Below, one piece after another: positions 41,219 through 50,154 of a stretch of DNA of 64,000 nt. The stretch's first letter is position 1. Every line of letters begins with the position of its first letter. Origin of the DNA: Saprospira grandis str. Lewin (GTDB taxonomy: Bacteria; Bacteroidota; Bacteroidia; Chitinophagales; Saprospiraceae); NCBI RefSeq assembly GCF_000250635.1, contig NC_016940.1, positions 2,976,501 to 3,040,500 of the forward strand, in the 5' to 3' direction. Under the pieces are notes generated by a model that was not told the DNA's origin, did no database searches, and saw only the letters and a list, made by a program, of their open reading frames with translations. Position numbers and translations under genes: made by a program.

Positions 41219-41440
41219 TTAATATTCGTCTTCAGGAAAGAAGAAATCACTTTTGGTGGGATAATCATCCCAGATGTCTTCAATGCCTTCATAATGCTCT
41301 CCCTCATCTTCTAGGGCCTGAAGGTTTTCAATCACCTCGATAGGCGCACCAGAGCGGATAGCATAATCAATAAGTTCGTCGCGAGTGGCAGGCCAAGGAG
41401 CGTCCTGCAAATAAGAGGCGAGTTCTAACGTCCAATACAT
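41219..41440 (-). CDS. DUF2795 domain protein
   Basis: 73 aa, starting MYWTLELASYLQDAPWPATR. The segment ELIDYAIRSGAPIEVIENLQAL and the acidic end EDIWDDYPTKSDFFFPEDEY match the short DUF2795-type proteins that are very conserved in Bacteroidota. Cytoplasmic, function unknown. It has its own terminator and a TAnnTTTG box upstream, so it is a single-gene unit. Confidence 0.85.
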   Translation of the reverse strand: MYWTLELASYLQDAPWPATRDELIDYAIRSGAPIEVIENLQALEDEGEHYEGIEDIWDDYPTKSDFFFPEDEY

Positions 41441-41524
41441 AGAGAAATAGAATTTTCGATGGTTTGCTTTTATGTTGTCTTTTACAGGATTACCCTCTAT
41501 TTATTCGGGCCCCTCAAAGGCCTG

Positions 41525-41532
41525 CAAATGTA
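41525..41532 (-). promoter_or_regulatory. Possible -7 box of the DUF2795 gene
   Basis: Minus strand TACATTTG, 85 bp before the ATG. No TTG at -33 spacing. Confidence 0.35.
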
Positions 41533-41731
41533 AGGGCTAGCCGTTAATTTCCATAACGAAAAGAGCGAAAAAAAAGTGGGTCGGCCAAGAAAAAAAAGGA
41601 CAAAAGTTTAATAAAATCTTATCCTGAGAAATAGCGGCCAAGTCCATTTTTCTTTTTTAATTCGCCCAAAATTATTATTATTCAAAATAAAGATTGGTCT
41701 AGCTCATAGAGCAGTCTTCAAGAAGAACAAG

Positions 41732-42268
41732 ATGATTCTATCAGATAAAGCCATTTTAAACTGTATAGCGCAAGGCGAAATCGTTATTGAGCCTTTTGAC
41801 AGAGCCTGCCTAGGCAGCAATTCCTATGATGTTCACCTAGGAGCCAGCCTAGCCGTTTATGAGGCCGAGGTCCTAGATGCTCGAAAACACAACTCGGTTC
41901 GCCGCTTCGAAATTCCCGAAGAGGGCTATGTTTTACAGCCTGGCCAACTTTATTTAGGCGTGACTCAAGAGTACACCGAAACCCATAAACAAGTTCCTTT
42001 TTTAGAGGGGAAATCTAGCGTGGGCCGCTTGGGCATTGATATTCATGCCACCGCAGGTAAAGGCGATGTGGGCTTCTGTAACTATTGGACCTTAGAGATT
42101 TCTTGTAGCTTGCCCGTCCGCGTATATGCAGGTATGCCTATTGGCCAATTGATTTACTTTGCCCTAGATGGCGAAGTGGAAAATCGCTACAATAAAAAAC
42201 AAAATGCCAAATACGTAGAGAAAACGCCTTATCCCGTAGAATCTATGATGTGGAAAAATAAGTTCTAA
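41732..42268 (+). CDS. dcd: dCTP deaminase
   Basis: 178 aa. Trimeric dUTPase-fold enzyme: MILSDKAILNCIAQGEIVIEPF, LGSNSYDVHLG, the substrate site GKSSVGRLGIDIHATAG, then GDVGFCNYWTLEISC. It deaminates dCTP to dUTP to feed dTMP synthesis. The stop codon overlaps the convergent small-membrane-protein gene by 4 bp (42265-42268). Confidence 0.9.
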   Translation: MILSDKAILNCIAQGEIVIEPFDRACLGSNSYDVHLGASLAVYEAEVLDARKHNSVRRFEIPEEGYVLQPGQLYLGVTQEYTETHKQVPFLEGKSSVGRLGIDIHATAGKGDVGFCNYWTLEISCSLPVRVYAGMPIGQLIYFALDGEVENRYNKKQNAKYVEKTPYPVESMMWKNKF

Positions 42269-42513
42269 TCAAACTTGTCCCCATCAAAGTATTCATCATA
42301 AGGCTCCTTTTCTGGGCTATTGGCAAAGACCGCCAAGCCTAAACCGAACATGACCAATACAAGTTTTAGTAAGAAACCTACGGCCGCACCAAAGAGCTGG
42401 TTGAGCCAATCAGTCAGCATAAATGGCAGACCAATAAGGTTGACGATAAGCCCCACAAAACCAATGAGGAAAAGCCCAAAGGCAATGAGGGTTAGGGTTG
42501 TTTTGTTTTTCAT
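42265..42513 (-). CDS. Small two-helix membrane protein
   Basis: 82 aa. Two hydrophobic stretches (LTLIAFGLFLIGFVGLIVNL and AAVGFLLKLVLVMFGLGLAVF) and an acidic tail (EKEPYDEYFDGDKFD). Function unknown. A TAnnTTTG box (42543-42550) upstream supports it being a real gene. Confidence 0.65.
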   Translation of the reverse strand: MKNKTTLTLIAFGLFLIGFVGLIVNLIGLPFMLTDWLNQLFGAAVGFLLKLVLVMFGLGLAVFANSPEKEPYDEYFDGDKFD

Positions 42514-42542
42514 AATTGTAGATGCTATTTCCGTTGAAGCCG

Positions 42543-42550
42543 CAAACTTA
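42543..42550 (-). promoter_or_regulatory. Possible -7 box of the small membrane protein gene
   Basis: Minus strand TAAGTTTG, 30 bp before the ATG. Confidence 0.35.
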
Positions 42551-42640
42551 CTAAAGAACTATTAGAATTACATTTTGTTCTCGCTCCTTTTCCATCCGAG
42601 CAGGCAAAATTAGAGCGAACTAACTAGATACTAACAGCTA

Positions 42641-43504
42641 ATGATCAAACTAATTGAATGTCCAAGGGATGCCATGCAGGGTTTGCATGATTTTATCCCC
42701 ACTGAAGAGAAGGTAAATTATCTCAATCAATTGCTAAAAGTGGGCTTTCATACCCTAGATTTTGGCAGCTTTGTCTCGCCCAAGGCGATTCCGCAAATGA
42801 GAGATACGGCCAAGGTCCTCAGCCAGCTAAATTTGGAGCAGAGCAGCAGCCAGTTGCTGGCTATTGTGGCCAACCAAAGAGGGGCCGAGGATGCCTGCCA
42901 ATTTGAAGAAATTCGCTACCTAGGCTATCCCTTTTCGGTCTCCGAAACCTTCCAACAACGCAATACTAATGCAAGTATCGCCGATTCTTTGGGCCGAGTA
43001 GAGGCGATCCAAAAGCTTTGCCTCAAGCATAATAAGCAGTTGGTGGTTTATGTCTCTATGGGCTTTGGTAACCCTTATGGCGACCCCTGGAATGTAGAAC
43101 TGGTCCAAAATTGGGTCAATGTCTTGGCCGAGATGGGCATCAAAATTATTTCGCTTTCAGACACTATTGGGGTGGCTAACCCCCAAATTATCGAATACCT
43201 TTTTGCCAACCTGATTCCCCCTTATCCAGATGTGGAGTTTGGCGCCCATTTCCATACTCAAGCTCACAACTGGGAGGAGAAAGTTGTGGCCGCTTACCAA
43301 AATAATTGCCGCCGCTTTGATGGGGCCCTCAGAGGATATGGGGGCTGCCCTATGGCCAAAGATGATCTAACGGGCAATATGCCTACCGAAAATCTGGTCT
43401 ATTATTTTAATGGCCAAAAGGAAGAGCTGGCCCTAAATGAAACGGCCCTGCAAGATAGCTTAGCCATGGCACTTGCTGTCTTTCCTCAAAAAACAACGAT
43501 CTAA
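42641..43504 (+). CDS. mvaB: Hydroxymethylglutaryl-CoA lyase
   Basis: 287 aa, TIM-barrel of the HMGL family. Metal and substrate residues are visible: ECPRDAMQG (Arg-Asp), SVSETFQQRN, SLSDTIGVA, FGAHFHT (His-x-His), and the catalytic cysteine loop GYGGCPMAKDDLTGNMPTE. It cleaves HMG-CoA to acetoacetate and acetyl-CoA, the last step of leucine breakdown. Other leucine-degradation genes are not nearby. Confidence 0.9.
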   Translation: MIKLIECPRDAMQGLHDFIPTEEKVNYLNQLLKVGFHTLDFGSFVSPKAIPQMRDTAKVLSQLNLEQSSSQLLAIVANQRGAEDACQFEEIRYLGYPFSVSETFQQRNTNASIADSLGRVEAIQKLCLKHNKQLVVYVSMGFGNPYGDPWNVELVQNWVNVLAEMGIKIISLSDTIGVANPQIIEYLFANLIPPYPDVEFGAHFHTQAHNWEEKVVAAYQNNCRRFDGALRGYGGCPMAKDDLTGNMPTENLVYYFNGQKEELALNETALQDSLAMALAVFPQKTTI

Positions 43505-43526
43505 GCTAGCACAGAGACTAGCGCAA

Positions 43527-43561
43527 GCCCCAAACGGCCAACGGCCGTTTGGGGCTTTTTT
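43527..43561 (+). terminator. Intrinsic terminator of mvaB
   Basis: GCCCCAAACGGCC (43527-43539)/GGCCGTTTGGGGC (43543-43555), a perfect 13-bp stem, then TTTTTT. Confidence 0.95.
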
Positions 43562-43569
43562 ATTGGCCC

Positions 43570-43710
43570 TATCGGCTGAGGGGCTGGAGCAGGGCCGCCG
43601 AAGGCGGCAGACCCAAGGCTTTTGAAGCAAAGCGAAAAAGCCTGCAGGGCCGAGCAGACCTGCGAGCTGCGCAATGGCCCGACCCGAGCGAAGCGAGTGG
43701 GCAGCCCTAA
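43570..43710 (-). repeat. GC-rich mosaic repeat, copy 12
   Basis: Reverse orientation, right after the murF-alr stop codon on the minus strand. Standard core near 43649-43667. It lacks the foldback element. Confidence 0.85.
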
Positions 43711-43713
43711 ATC

Positions 43714-46152
43714 CTAATCCTCATAATACAAACGCGGAACCCTTGGCCCTATCCGAGTCAGGAGCTCATAGGGAATGCTGCCCAAGGCCTTGGCCTGCCC
43801 CTCAATGGGCAGCTCGGGACCAAAAAATATGGCCTTGTCTCCCGCCCGAACCCTTAGGCCCGAGACATCGGCAAAGCACATATCCATGCAAACATTGCCC
43901 ACCAATGGACAAAGTCGCCCCCCTATATACACCTGCCCCTTGCCATTGCCCAAACCCCTCGGCAAACCATCGCCATAACCAATGGCCAAGGTGGCAATTT
44001 CTCTAGCCTGCGGAGCCGTTGCCGCTCGCCCATAGCCAACAGCCTCTCCCGCCTCTAGTTGCTTGACCTGCGAGACCTGGCTGCGCAAACGAGCCACCGC
44101 CTGCAAATTCAAGCGCTCGGCAGGGTCTACGCCATGCAAACCAATGCCCAAACGAACCATGTCGTATTGGTAGTTGGCATAGGCCGAAATCCCCGCCGAA
44201 TTGAGCAGATGCCGCAGGGGGTTCTCTTCTAAAACGGCTTCTATTTGCTCGGCCCAATGGGCAAAACGCTGGGCCTGCAAATGGGTAAAGGCCTGCTGCT
44301 CGGCCTCATCGGCTGCAGCTAGATGCGAGAAGATGCCCGCCACTTGTATATATTGCTTTTTCTCTTTCAAAAAGGCCAAAAGGGCCGGCAATTCCTGGCC
44401 CTCAAAGCCCAAACGATGCATGCCCGTATCCAACTCGATGTGAATGGGATGAGCAGGGTAGTGGTAACGCTCCAAAAATTGCACAAAGGCCTTGAGCTGG
44501 GCCAAACTAAAGATGGAAGGAGCCAAGCGAAATTGTAAGAGGTCCTCAAAGGCCAGGTTTTCACTGTTCATGACCATAATCGGTTGCTGAATGCCCTCTT
44601 TCCGCAAACGAACCCCCTCATCCGCATAGGCTACTCCAAAGTAATCTACCCCCTGATTGGCCAATAAATGGGCCATCTCATAGCTGCTGCCATAGGCAAA
44701 GGCCTTGACCATGACCATCAGCCGAGTGGAGGGCTTGAGCTGCTGCTTGTAGGTCCGCAAATTATGCAAAATAGCCGATTTAGAGAGCTCCAAAACCGAG
44801 CGATGCCGCTGCTCGAGTAGGCGCTGACTCAGGCGCTCCAAACGAAAAGAACGCGCCCCCTTGACCAAGATATATTCCGATTGAAAAAGCAGCTCATCCG
44901 AGACTAAGGCGGCCAAGGCCTGCTCTGTATTGGGATAAAAATTGCGCTCCGGAATAAAGTCAAACTGTGCTTGTTGTCGCTGCATGGCGGCCCCAATGCC
45001 CAAGATCCGCTCGATCTGATATTGCTCCAATAATTGGGCAACCTCCGCATAGAGTTGCTCTTCCTCTTGGCCCGATTCCATGATGTCGGAGAGGATGATG
45101 CTGGGCCGCAAAAAACGATGCTCCTGATGCTGGGCCATAAATTCTAAAGCATGCCGAAGGCCCAATAAATCGTTGCTATAACTATCGTCTAAAATGAGGC
45201 AATCTCGACTCCCTTTTTTCCAGCTCAGCCGCATGGGCAATTTGCGCAGCTCCCTAAATCCAGCCTGAATATCGGCCCAAGATAAGCCCCAAAGCAGACA
45301 AAAACTCAGGACTTGCATCGCATTTTCTATGGCGGCTTTTCCCCAAAAGGGCAAAACAACTGTTTGCTCGTTGCCCGCATAAGCTAGACGCAAAATGCTC
45401 TGGCTGCCTTGCTGTTTTTCCGATAAAAGCTGCAACTTAGCCAAGGGCGAGCGGCCCCAACTAAAGCGGCGATCTTCCTCAAAATGCTGCGCGACATACT
45501 GGGCCAATTCTCTTTGGTCCAAACAATAAACTAGCTGCTCCACCCCCTCAAAAAGACGCATTTTCTCGGCTAGTTTTTCGCTTCTATTGGCAAAACCTTC
45601 ATCATGTGCCGAGCCCAAATTACTAAAGAGCCCATATTGGGGCGAAATCATCTTTGCCAGCCGCTGCATCTCGCCTTGCTTCGAAATTCCCGCCTCAATT
45701 AGGCCCAACTGATGTTCTGCCCGAAGCTCTAGCAGCGAAAGCGCCACCCCCAACTGAGAATTATAGCTCTTGGGGCTTTTGAGTAGGGCCAAATGCGGCG
45801 AAAGCAACTGATAGAGCCATTCCTTAATAATCGTTTTGCCATTACTGCCCGCAATGCCCAATATCGGCCCCTCAAATTGCTGCCGATGCCAGGCCGCCCA
45901 AGCTTGCAAAATGGCCAAACTATCAGGAAAATGAAGAAATTCGGCCTTGGGATAACGCTCTTCCCAACCGCCTTCTTCTACCACAAAATGCCGCAAACCT
46001 TTTTCATAAAGGGCCGGAATATAATCGTGTCCATTGTGCTGCGGCCCCAAACGAGCAAAAAAGATTTGCCGCCCAGCTTCTACCGCCTGCCGACTATCCG
46101 TTAAGGCCCGCTTGCCTTGCCAAAATGCTCCTCCAAAATCTATTGCTTCCAT
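43714..46152 (-). CDS. murF-alr: Bifunctional MurF ligase / alanine racemase
   Basis: 812 aa. The N-terminal half (about 1-440) is MurF: ATP loop GIAGSNGKTIIKEWL, LIEAGISKQGEM, and LDDSYSND in the substrate domain. The C-terminal half (about 450-812) is alanine racemase: LELSKSAILHNLRTYK, with the PLP lysine in VMVKAFAYGSSYEMA (near 483), HIELDTGMHRLGF, the second catalytic Tyr region AVGYGRAATA, and GNVCMDMCFADVS. The fusion is known in Bacteroidota. It makes D-alanine and attaches D-Ala-D-Ala to the peptidoglycan precursor. Some MurF residues look divergent, but both halves appear complete. Confidence 0.92.
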   Translation of the reverse strand: MEAIDFGGAFWQGKRALTDSRQAVEAGRQIFFARLGPQHNGHDYIPALYEKGLRHFVVEEGGWEERYPKAEFLHFPDSLAILQAWAAWHRQQFEGPILGIAGSNGKTIIKEWLYQLLSPHLALLKSPKSYNSQLGVALSLLELRAEHQLGLIEAGISKQGEMQRLAKMISPQYGLFSNLGSAHDEGFANRSEKLAEKMRLFEGVEQLVYCLDQRELAQYVAQHFEEDRRFSWGRSPLAKLQLLSEKQQGSQSILRLAYAGNEQTVVLPFWGKAAIENAMQVLSFCLLWGLSWADIQAGFRELRKLPMRLSWKKGSRDCLILDDSYSNDLLGLRHALEFMAQHQEHRFLRPSIILSDIMESGQEEEQLYAEVAQLLEQYQIERILGIGAAMQRQQAQFDFIPERNFYPNTEQALAALVSDELLFQSEYILVKGARSFRLERLSQRLLEQRHRSVLELSKSAILHNLRTYKQQLKPSTRLMVMVKAFAYGSSYEMAHLLANQGVDYFGVAYADEGVRLRKEGIQQPIMVMNSENLAFEDLLQFRLAPSIFSLAQLKAFVQFLERYHYPAHPIHIELDTGMHRLGFEGQELPALLAFLKEKKQYIQVAGIFSHLAAADEAEQQAFTHLQAQRFAHWAEQIEAVLEENPLRHLLNSAGISAYANYQYDMVRLGIGLHGVDPAERLNLQAVARLRSQVSQVKQLEAGEAVGYGRAATAPQAREIATLAIGYGDGLPRGLGNGKGQVYIGGRLCPLVGNVCMDMCFADVSGLRVRAGDKAIFFGPELPIEGQAKALGSIPYELLTRIGPRVPRLYYED

Positions 46153-46182
46153 CCTTCCTGTTTTTTTATGCTGTATCGATTA

Positions 46183-46355
46183 TTTTTTGGGGCCTCCGCT
46201 GCGGCTTCGCCTTGCGGCGCTACGTTTCGGGGCTCGCTATTCGCTCGGCCCTGCGCGGGCTGCGCCCGCTGGGTCTGGCCTGCGGCCACCCCTGCACATC
46301 GCTAGGCCAAGAGCGGCATGTCGCTAGGCGGCCTTTTGGACCAAAATGGGCCCTA
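46183..46355 (+). repeat. GC-rich mosaic repeat, copy 13
   Basis: Variant core CTCGCTATTCGCTCGGCC as in copy 1, then GGTCTGGCCTGCGGCCACC and GCACATCGCTAGGCC as in copy 3. It is a chimera of the two subtypes, which supports modular exchange. Confidence 0.85.
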
Positions 46356-46365
46356 GCCAAACAAA

Positions 46366-46405
46366 AAAAAGGCTGTCGAAGAGAAATTCGACAGCCTTTT
46401 TTGCC
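46366..46405 (-). terminator. Intrinsic terminator of trxB
   Basis: AAAAAGGCTGTCGAA (46366-46380)/TTCGACAGCCTTTTT (46387-46401), a perfect 15-bp stem, T-run on both strands. Confidence 0.95.
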
Positions 46406-46416
46406 AAGCTATAGGC

Positions 46417-47358
46417 TTAAATAATGCCTTCTTCGGCTAGGTAGCGCTCGGCATCTAGGGCCGCCATACAACCTGTTCCTGCAGCGGTAATCGCCTGGCG
46501 ATATACTTTGTCTGCAGCATCTCCACTAACAAAAACACCAGGAATCTTAGTTTTAGAAGTACCCGGCTGATCTACAATGAGGTAGCCAGTTTCATCTGTG
46601 GGCAACCACTCCTTAAAGATGTCTGTATTGGGCTTGTGGCCAATAGCAATAAAGACAGCGCCTAGGCTGAGCTCGCTATTTTCTTTCGTTTTATTGTTGA
46701 TGAGGCGAACACCAGTTACACCCTCATCGCCCAGAATCTCTTCGATCTCGGTATTCCAGTGTACCTCTACATTTTCAGCCTTCTCAATGCGCTCTTGCAT
46801 GATCTTAGAGGCCCGTAGCTCGTCGCGACGAACAAAGAGGTGTACCTTCGGACAAAGTTTAGACAAATAAAGGGCCTCTTCAGCAGCAGTATCTCCACCA
46901 CCAACTACAGAGACTTCTTGTCCACGGAAGAAAAAGCCATCACAAACTGCACAGGCAGAAACGCCTTTGTTCATTAGCCTTTTTTCAGAATCTAGCCCCA
47001 GCCATTTGGCCGAAGCACCCGTGGCAATCACTACAGAATGAGCATGGATCTCTTCTCCACCTTCGGTCCAAGCCTTATGCACAGGACCAGAAAAGTCTAC
47101 TTTCTCAATCATAACTCCTGTGTGGATCTCCGTGCCAAAACGGGCCGCCTGATTGCGGAAGTCTTCCATCATTTCAGGTCCCATGATGCCTTTGGGATAA
47201 CCTGGAAAGTTTTCTACATCTGTAGTGATCATGAGCTGACCACCTGGCTCTTTTCCTGTATAAAGTACAGGCTCCATATTGGCTCTAGAAGCATAAATTG
47301 CAGCGGTGTAGCCAGCAGGGCCAGAACCGATAATGAGACATTTGACTGTTTTGGGCAT
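46417..47358 (-). CDS. trxB: Thioredoxin reductase
   Basis: 313 aa. FAD site IIGSGPAGYTAAIYASRA, NADPH site VVGGGDTAAEEALYL, redox-active cysteines in SACAVCDGFFFRG (about 135-140), and the C-terminal FAD motif FVSGDAADKVYRQAITAAGTG. It reduces thioredoxin with NADPH in the cytoplasm. Monocistronic, with a good promoter and terminator. Confidence 0.95.
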   Translation of the reverse strand: MPKTVKCLIIGSGPAGYTAAIYASRANMEPVLYTGKEPGGQLMITTDVENFPGYPKGIMGPEMMEDFRNQAARFGTEIHTGVMIEKVDFSGPVHKAWTEGGEEIHAHSVVIATGASAKWLGLDSEKRLMNKGVSACAVCDGFFFRGQEVSVVGGGDTAAEEALYLSKLCPKVHLFVRRDELRASKIMQERIEKAENVEVHWNTEIEEILGDEGVTGVRLINNKTKENSELSLGAVFIAIGHKPNTDIFKEWLPTDETGYLIVDQPGTSKTKIPGVFVSGDAADKVYRQAITAAGTGCMAALDAERYLAEEGII

Positions 47359-47411
47359 AACTATATATATATTATGTGTAGGTATAAGATTTATATTAAA
47401 AATTCCTGCTA

Positions 47412-47442
47412 CAAAGGTATTGAATTCCAGTTAGGCAAACAA
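47412..47442 (-). promoter_or_regulatory. Bacteroidota-type promoter of trxB
   Basis: Minus strand: TTG (47442-47440), 20 bp, TACCTTTG (47419-47412). Good match to TTG / TAnnTTTG. It ends 53 bp before the ATG. Confidence 0.65.
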
Positions 47443-47562
47443 GTTTTACCGCTTAGGGTTTGTTAAGCCTAAAATAAAGTCTTTTCCTTTTGAGGCCGCT
47501 TTTTATCCATTATGCTTAGTCAGAGGGGCTGTTAGACGAATTTCTACTTGCTCCCCCAGCCG

Positions 47563-47890
47563 CCACGGAGCCAATCTGACGTGTCAATACGGTCCCGTGG
47601 CGGCCACGGAGCCAATCTGACGGCTCAATACGGTTCCGTGGCCGCCACGGAGCTAATCTGACGGATCAATACGGTCCCGTGGCGGCCACGGAGTCAATCT
47701 GACGGCTCAATACGGTCCCGTGGCGGCCACGGAGCCAATCTGACGGCTCAATACGGTCCCGTGGCGGCCACGGAGTCAATCTGACGGCTCAATACGGTTC
47801 CGTGGCGGCCACGGAGTCAATCTGACGGCTCAATACGGTTCCGTGGCGGCCACGGAGCCAATCCAACGGAGCAATACGGTCCCGTGGCTG
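47563..47890. repeat. Tandem array, eight 41-bp palindrome-ended units
   Basis: Units start at 47563, 47604, 47645, 47686, 47727, 47768, 47809 and 47850. Each begins CCACGGAG and ends CCGTGG, so every unit can form its own hairpin, and the joints (CCGTGGCGGCCACGG) are near-palindromic too. The inside is CCAATCTGACGG-CTCAATACGG with a few point changes. There are no variable spacers. It lies between trxB and the cytochrome-like gene; 47891-48050 holds only the terminator. Confidence 0.92.
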
Positions 47891-47990
47891 GATCTAAGCG
47901 CATATTATTTCTACAAGCTACTCCCCTAAGCTAAATGATTAGCAAGGGATTAGCGCTAAAAATACGGCCTTGGGGTATTTTGAAATAGAA

Positions 47991-48020
47991 AAAGGGGCAA
48001 AACTGTAGTTTTGCCCCTTT
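47991..48020 (-). terminator. Intrinsic terminator of the 48051 gene
   Basis: AAAGGGGCAAAACT (47991-48004)/AGTTTTGCCCCTTT (48007-48020), a perfect 14-bp stem. Confidence 0.9.
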
Positions 48021-48050
48021 GAGTGTAGTCTTATTTTTTTGCTTAATGGT

Positions 48051-48497
48051 TTAGAACCATCCAGCGCCCAAGGCTTCACGGAAAGGCCAAGGGATACCCG
48101 CTAGCATAAGGACTAGGCCGATAAGGTAGAACATAAACTGCGTTTTATAGCGAGCGGGGGCATCGTCTAGGCGTTTTGCACGGCTATAGCCAATCGTAAT
48201 AGCCACCACAGCAAGGACCATCATACTGATATGCTCTACGGCATAAAAGCGGAGATAAGTATCTTTCATCATGCCTTCTACAAACTGCACCTTAGGGCTC
48301 ATAAAATAGAGAATGAGTCCGATAAGGAACTGCGTATGTGTAAAAATGAGGGCAAAAAGCGGTAGTTTTTTATCGCTGTTTAGGTACTCTTGTTTATTGG
48401 CTCTCCATTTTTGGAAAGAGGTCACAATAGCGAGCAAAAGAAAGATCAGTACTAGCCAGCGGAGGCCCGAGTGAGCGTGTTGTAGTCCGTTTAACAT
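48051..48497 (-). CDS. Four-helix membrane protein, possibly cytochrome b-like
   Basis: 148 aa with four membrane helices. Histidines sit at helix ends: LQHAHSGLRWLVLI, IFTHTQFLIGLILYF and AVEHISMMVLAVVA. These are positioned as haem ligands would be, and related Bacteroidota proteins are often labelled cytochrome b. Haem binding is an inference; otherwise unknown. Single-gene unit with its own terminator. Confidence 0.7.
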   Translation of the reverse strand: MLNGLQHAHSGLRWLVLIFLLLAIVTSFQKWRANKQEYLNSDKKLPLFALIFTHTQFLIGLILYFMSPKVQFVEGMMKDTYLRFYAVEHISMMVLAVVAITIGYSRAKRLDDAPARYKTQFMFYLIGLVLMLAGIPWPFREALGAGWF

Positions 48498-48548
48498 AAG
48501 TTTAGTTGCATTTATACATTAAAAAATGATCCTTGTCAGAAGGGGCTT

Positions 48549-48556
48549 CAAAGGTA
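48549..48556 (-). promoter_or_regulatory. Possible -7 box of the 48051 gene
   Basis: Minus strand TACCTTTG, 51 bp before the ATG, no -33 TTG seen. Confidence 0.35.
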
Positions 48557-48687
48557 ATTAGGGGGCTTGATATAAGGAAAAAAAGAACTGTTTTTTATCA
48601 GACTTTATCTAAATAAGCGGCAGGGTCTGGGGGCTTAGTTTCTCAAAAAAAAGGCTTATTTTAGCCGCATTAAAGTATAAAAGCAGT

Positions 48688-49542
48688 ATGCAAACAACGA
48701 TTAATGCGGCGGGGCGACTTTTGGACCTCTCTTCTCCGAAGATTATGGGGATACTCAATCTAACGCCAGATTCATTTTATGATGGTGGGCGTTATTTGGG
48801 GGAAGAGGCTTATTTGGAGCAAGTGGAGCGGATGATTGGGGAAGGGCTAGATATTTTAGATATTGGTGGTGCATCGACTAAGCCTGGGGCGCTGGCAGTT
48901 TCTGCAGAGGAGGAATTAAAGCGAATTTTGGGGCCATTAAGGCGTATTCGGCAAGAGTTTCCAGATTTATTGATCAGCATTGATAGTTATTGGGCCGAAG
49001 TGATTGAGGCTACAGCAGCCGAGGGCATTCATTTGGTCAATGATATATCGGCGGGCTCCATAGACCCTAAACTTTGGTCGATAGTGGCCAAGTTGGGATT
49101 GTCTTATGTATTGATGCATATGCAGGGTAGGCCAGAAACGATGCAAGATAAACCCCAATATGAGTCAGTAGTTTTAGAAGTCTATGACTTTTTTGTGGAG
49201 CGTCTGGGCGCCTTGCGTCAGTTGGGCGTTAAAGATATTATATTGGACCTTGGCTATGGTTTTGGAAAAAGCCTGGGGCAGAACTACCAGTTATTGGCGG
49301 GGGGGCAAGCTTTTCGGCAGTTAGGACTGCCTATTTTAGCGGGGGTTTCTCGCAAATCTATGCTGTACAAACTTTTGGATAGCCAGCCGCAGGAAGTTTT
49401 GCCCGCTACTACTGCGGCGCATATTTTTGCCCTAGAAGAAGGGGCTCGCATTTTGCGGGTACATGATGTAGAAGCGGCTCGTCAGGCTATTGGAGTTTGG
49501 CAGGCCTATCAGGAAGCAAAAGAAGAATTAAAGATAAACTAG
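48688..49542 (+). CDS. folP: Dihydropteroate synthase
   Basis: 284 aa. Family motifs: IMGILNLTPDSFYDGGRYL, LDIGGASTKPGA (pterin site), SIDSYWAEV, LVNDISAG, YVLMHMQGRPETMQ, ILDLGYGFGKS, GVSRKSML and RVHDV. It joins p-aminobenzoate to the pterin diphosphate in folate synthesis and is the sulfonamide target. Overlong by nothing notable. miaE follows after 3 bp. Confidence 0.95.
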   Translation: MQTTINAAGRLLDLSSPKIMGILNLTPDSFYDGGRYLGEEAYLEQVERMIGEGLDILDIGGASTKPGALAVSAEEELKRILGPLRRIRQEFPDLLISIDSYWAEVIEATAAEGIHLVNDISAGSIDPKLWSIVAKLGLSYVLMHMQGRPETMQDKPQYESVVLEVYDFFVERLGALRQLGVKDIILDLGYGFGKSLGQNYQLLAGGQAFRQLGLPILAGVSRKSMLYKLLDSQPQEVLPATTAAHIFALEEGARILRVHDVEAARQAIGVWQAYQEAKEELKIN

Positions 49543-49545
49543 TTT

Positions 49546-50148
49546 ATGGAACTAACAACTAAACGTGTTTTGGGCCTAGAACTACCTACCGACCCACGTT
49601 GGGTAGATTTGGCGGCCATGCAATTGGAAGATATTTTGACCGATCATGCTTATTGTGAGCAAAAGGCGGCGACCAGCTGCATTTCGCTTATTCAGCGTTA
49701 TTCGGATTACGAGCGCTTGGTGGCTGAACTCGCCCCCATTGTTACGGAAGAGTGGGGCCATTTTCGTTCGGTTTTGAAAGAGCTCAAAAAGCGGGGCTTA
49801 AAGTTGGGGCGGCAGCGCAAAGATGAGTACGTCAATAAGTTGTTTACCTTTGTGCGGAAAGGGGGGCGTCCAGAAGCGGCCTTATTAGATAAGCTTTTGG
49901 TTTGTGCCATGATTGAGGCTCGAAGTTGTGAGCGTTTTCGTTTGTTGGCCACCCAATTAGAAGAAGAGCATCTGCGTAAGTTTTACCATGGTTTTATGGT
50001 TGCTGAGGCGGGGCATTATAAGCTTTTTTTATCTTTGGCCAAAGAGTATTGTGGAGAAGAAACGACCATGGCTCGTTGGAAAGAGTGTTTGGCTTTTGAG
50101 GCGGAGATTTTGGCCAGTATAGAACTACGGGCCGACCGCATGCACTAG
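49546..50148 (+). CDS. miaE: tRNA-(ms2io6A37) hydroxylase
   Basis: 200 aa, ferritin-like diiron enzyme. Iron ligands are visible in pairs: LTDHAYCEQKAA, VTEEWGHFRSV, MIEARSCERFRLL and VAEAGHYKLFL. It hydroxylates the isopentenyl group of ms2i6A at position 37 of tRNAs. Coupled with folP (3-bp gap); no shared pathway is obvious. Confidence 0.9.
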   Translation: MELTTKRVLGLELPTDPRWVDLAAMQLEDILTDHAYCEQKAATSCISLIQRYSDYERLVAELAPIVTEEWGHFRSVLKELKKRGLKLGRQRKDEYVNKLFTFVRKGGRPEAALLDKLLVCAMIEARSCERFRLLATQLEEEHLRKFYHGFMVAEAGHYKLFLSLAKEYCGEETTMARWKECLAFEAEILASIELRADRMH

Positions 50149-50154
50149 TTTGGG

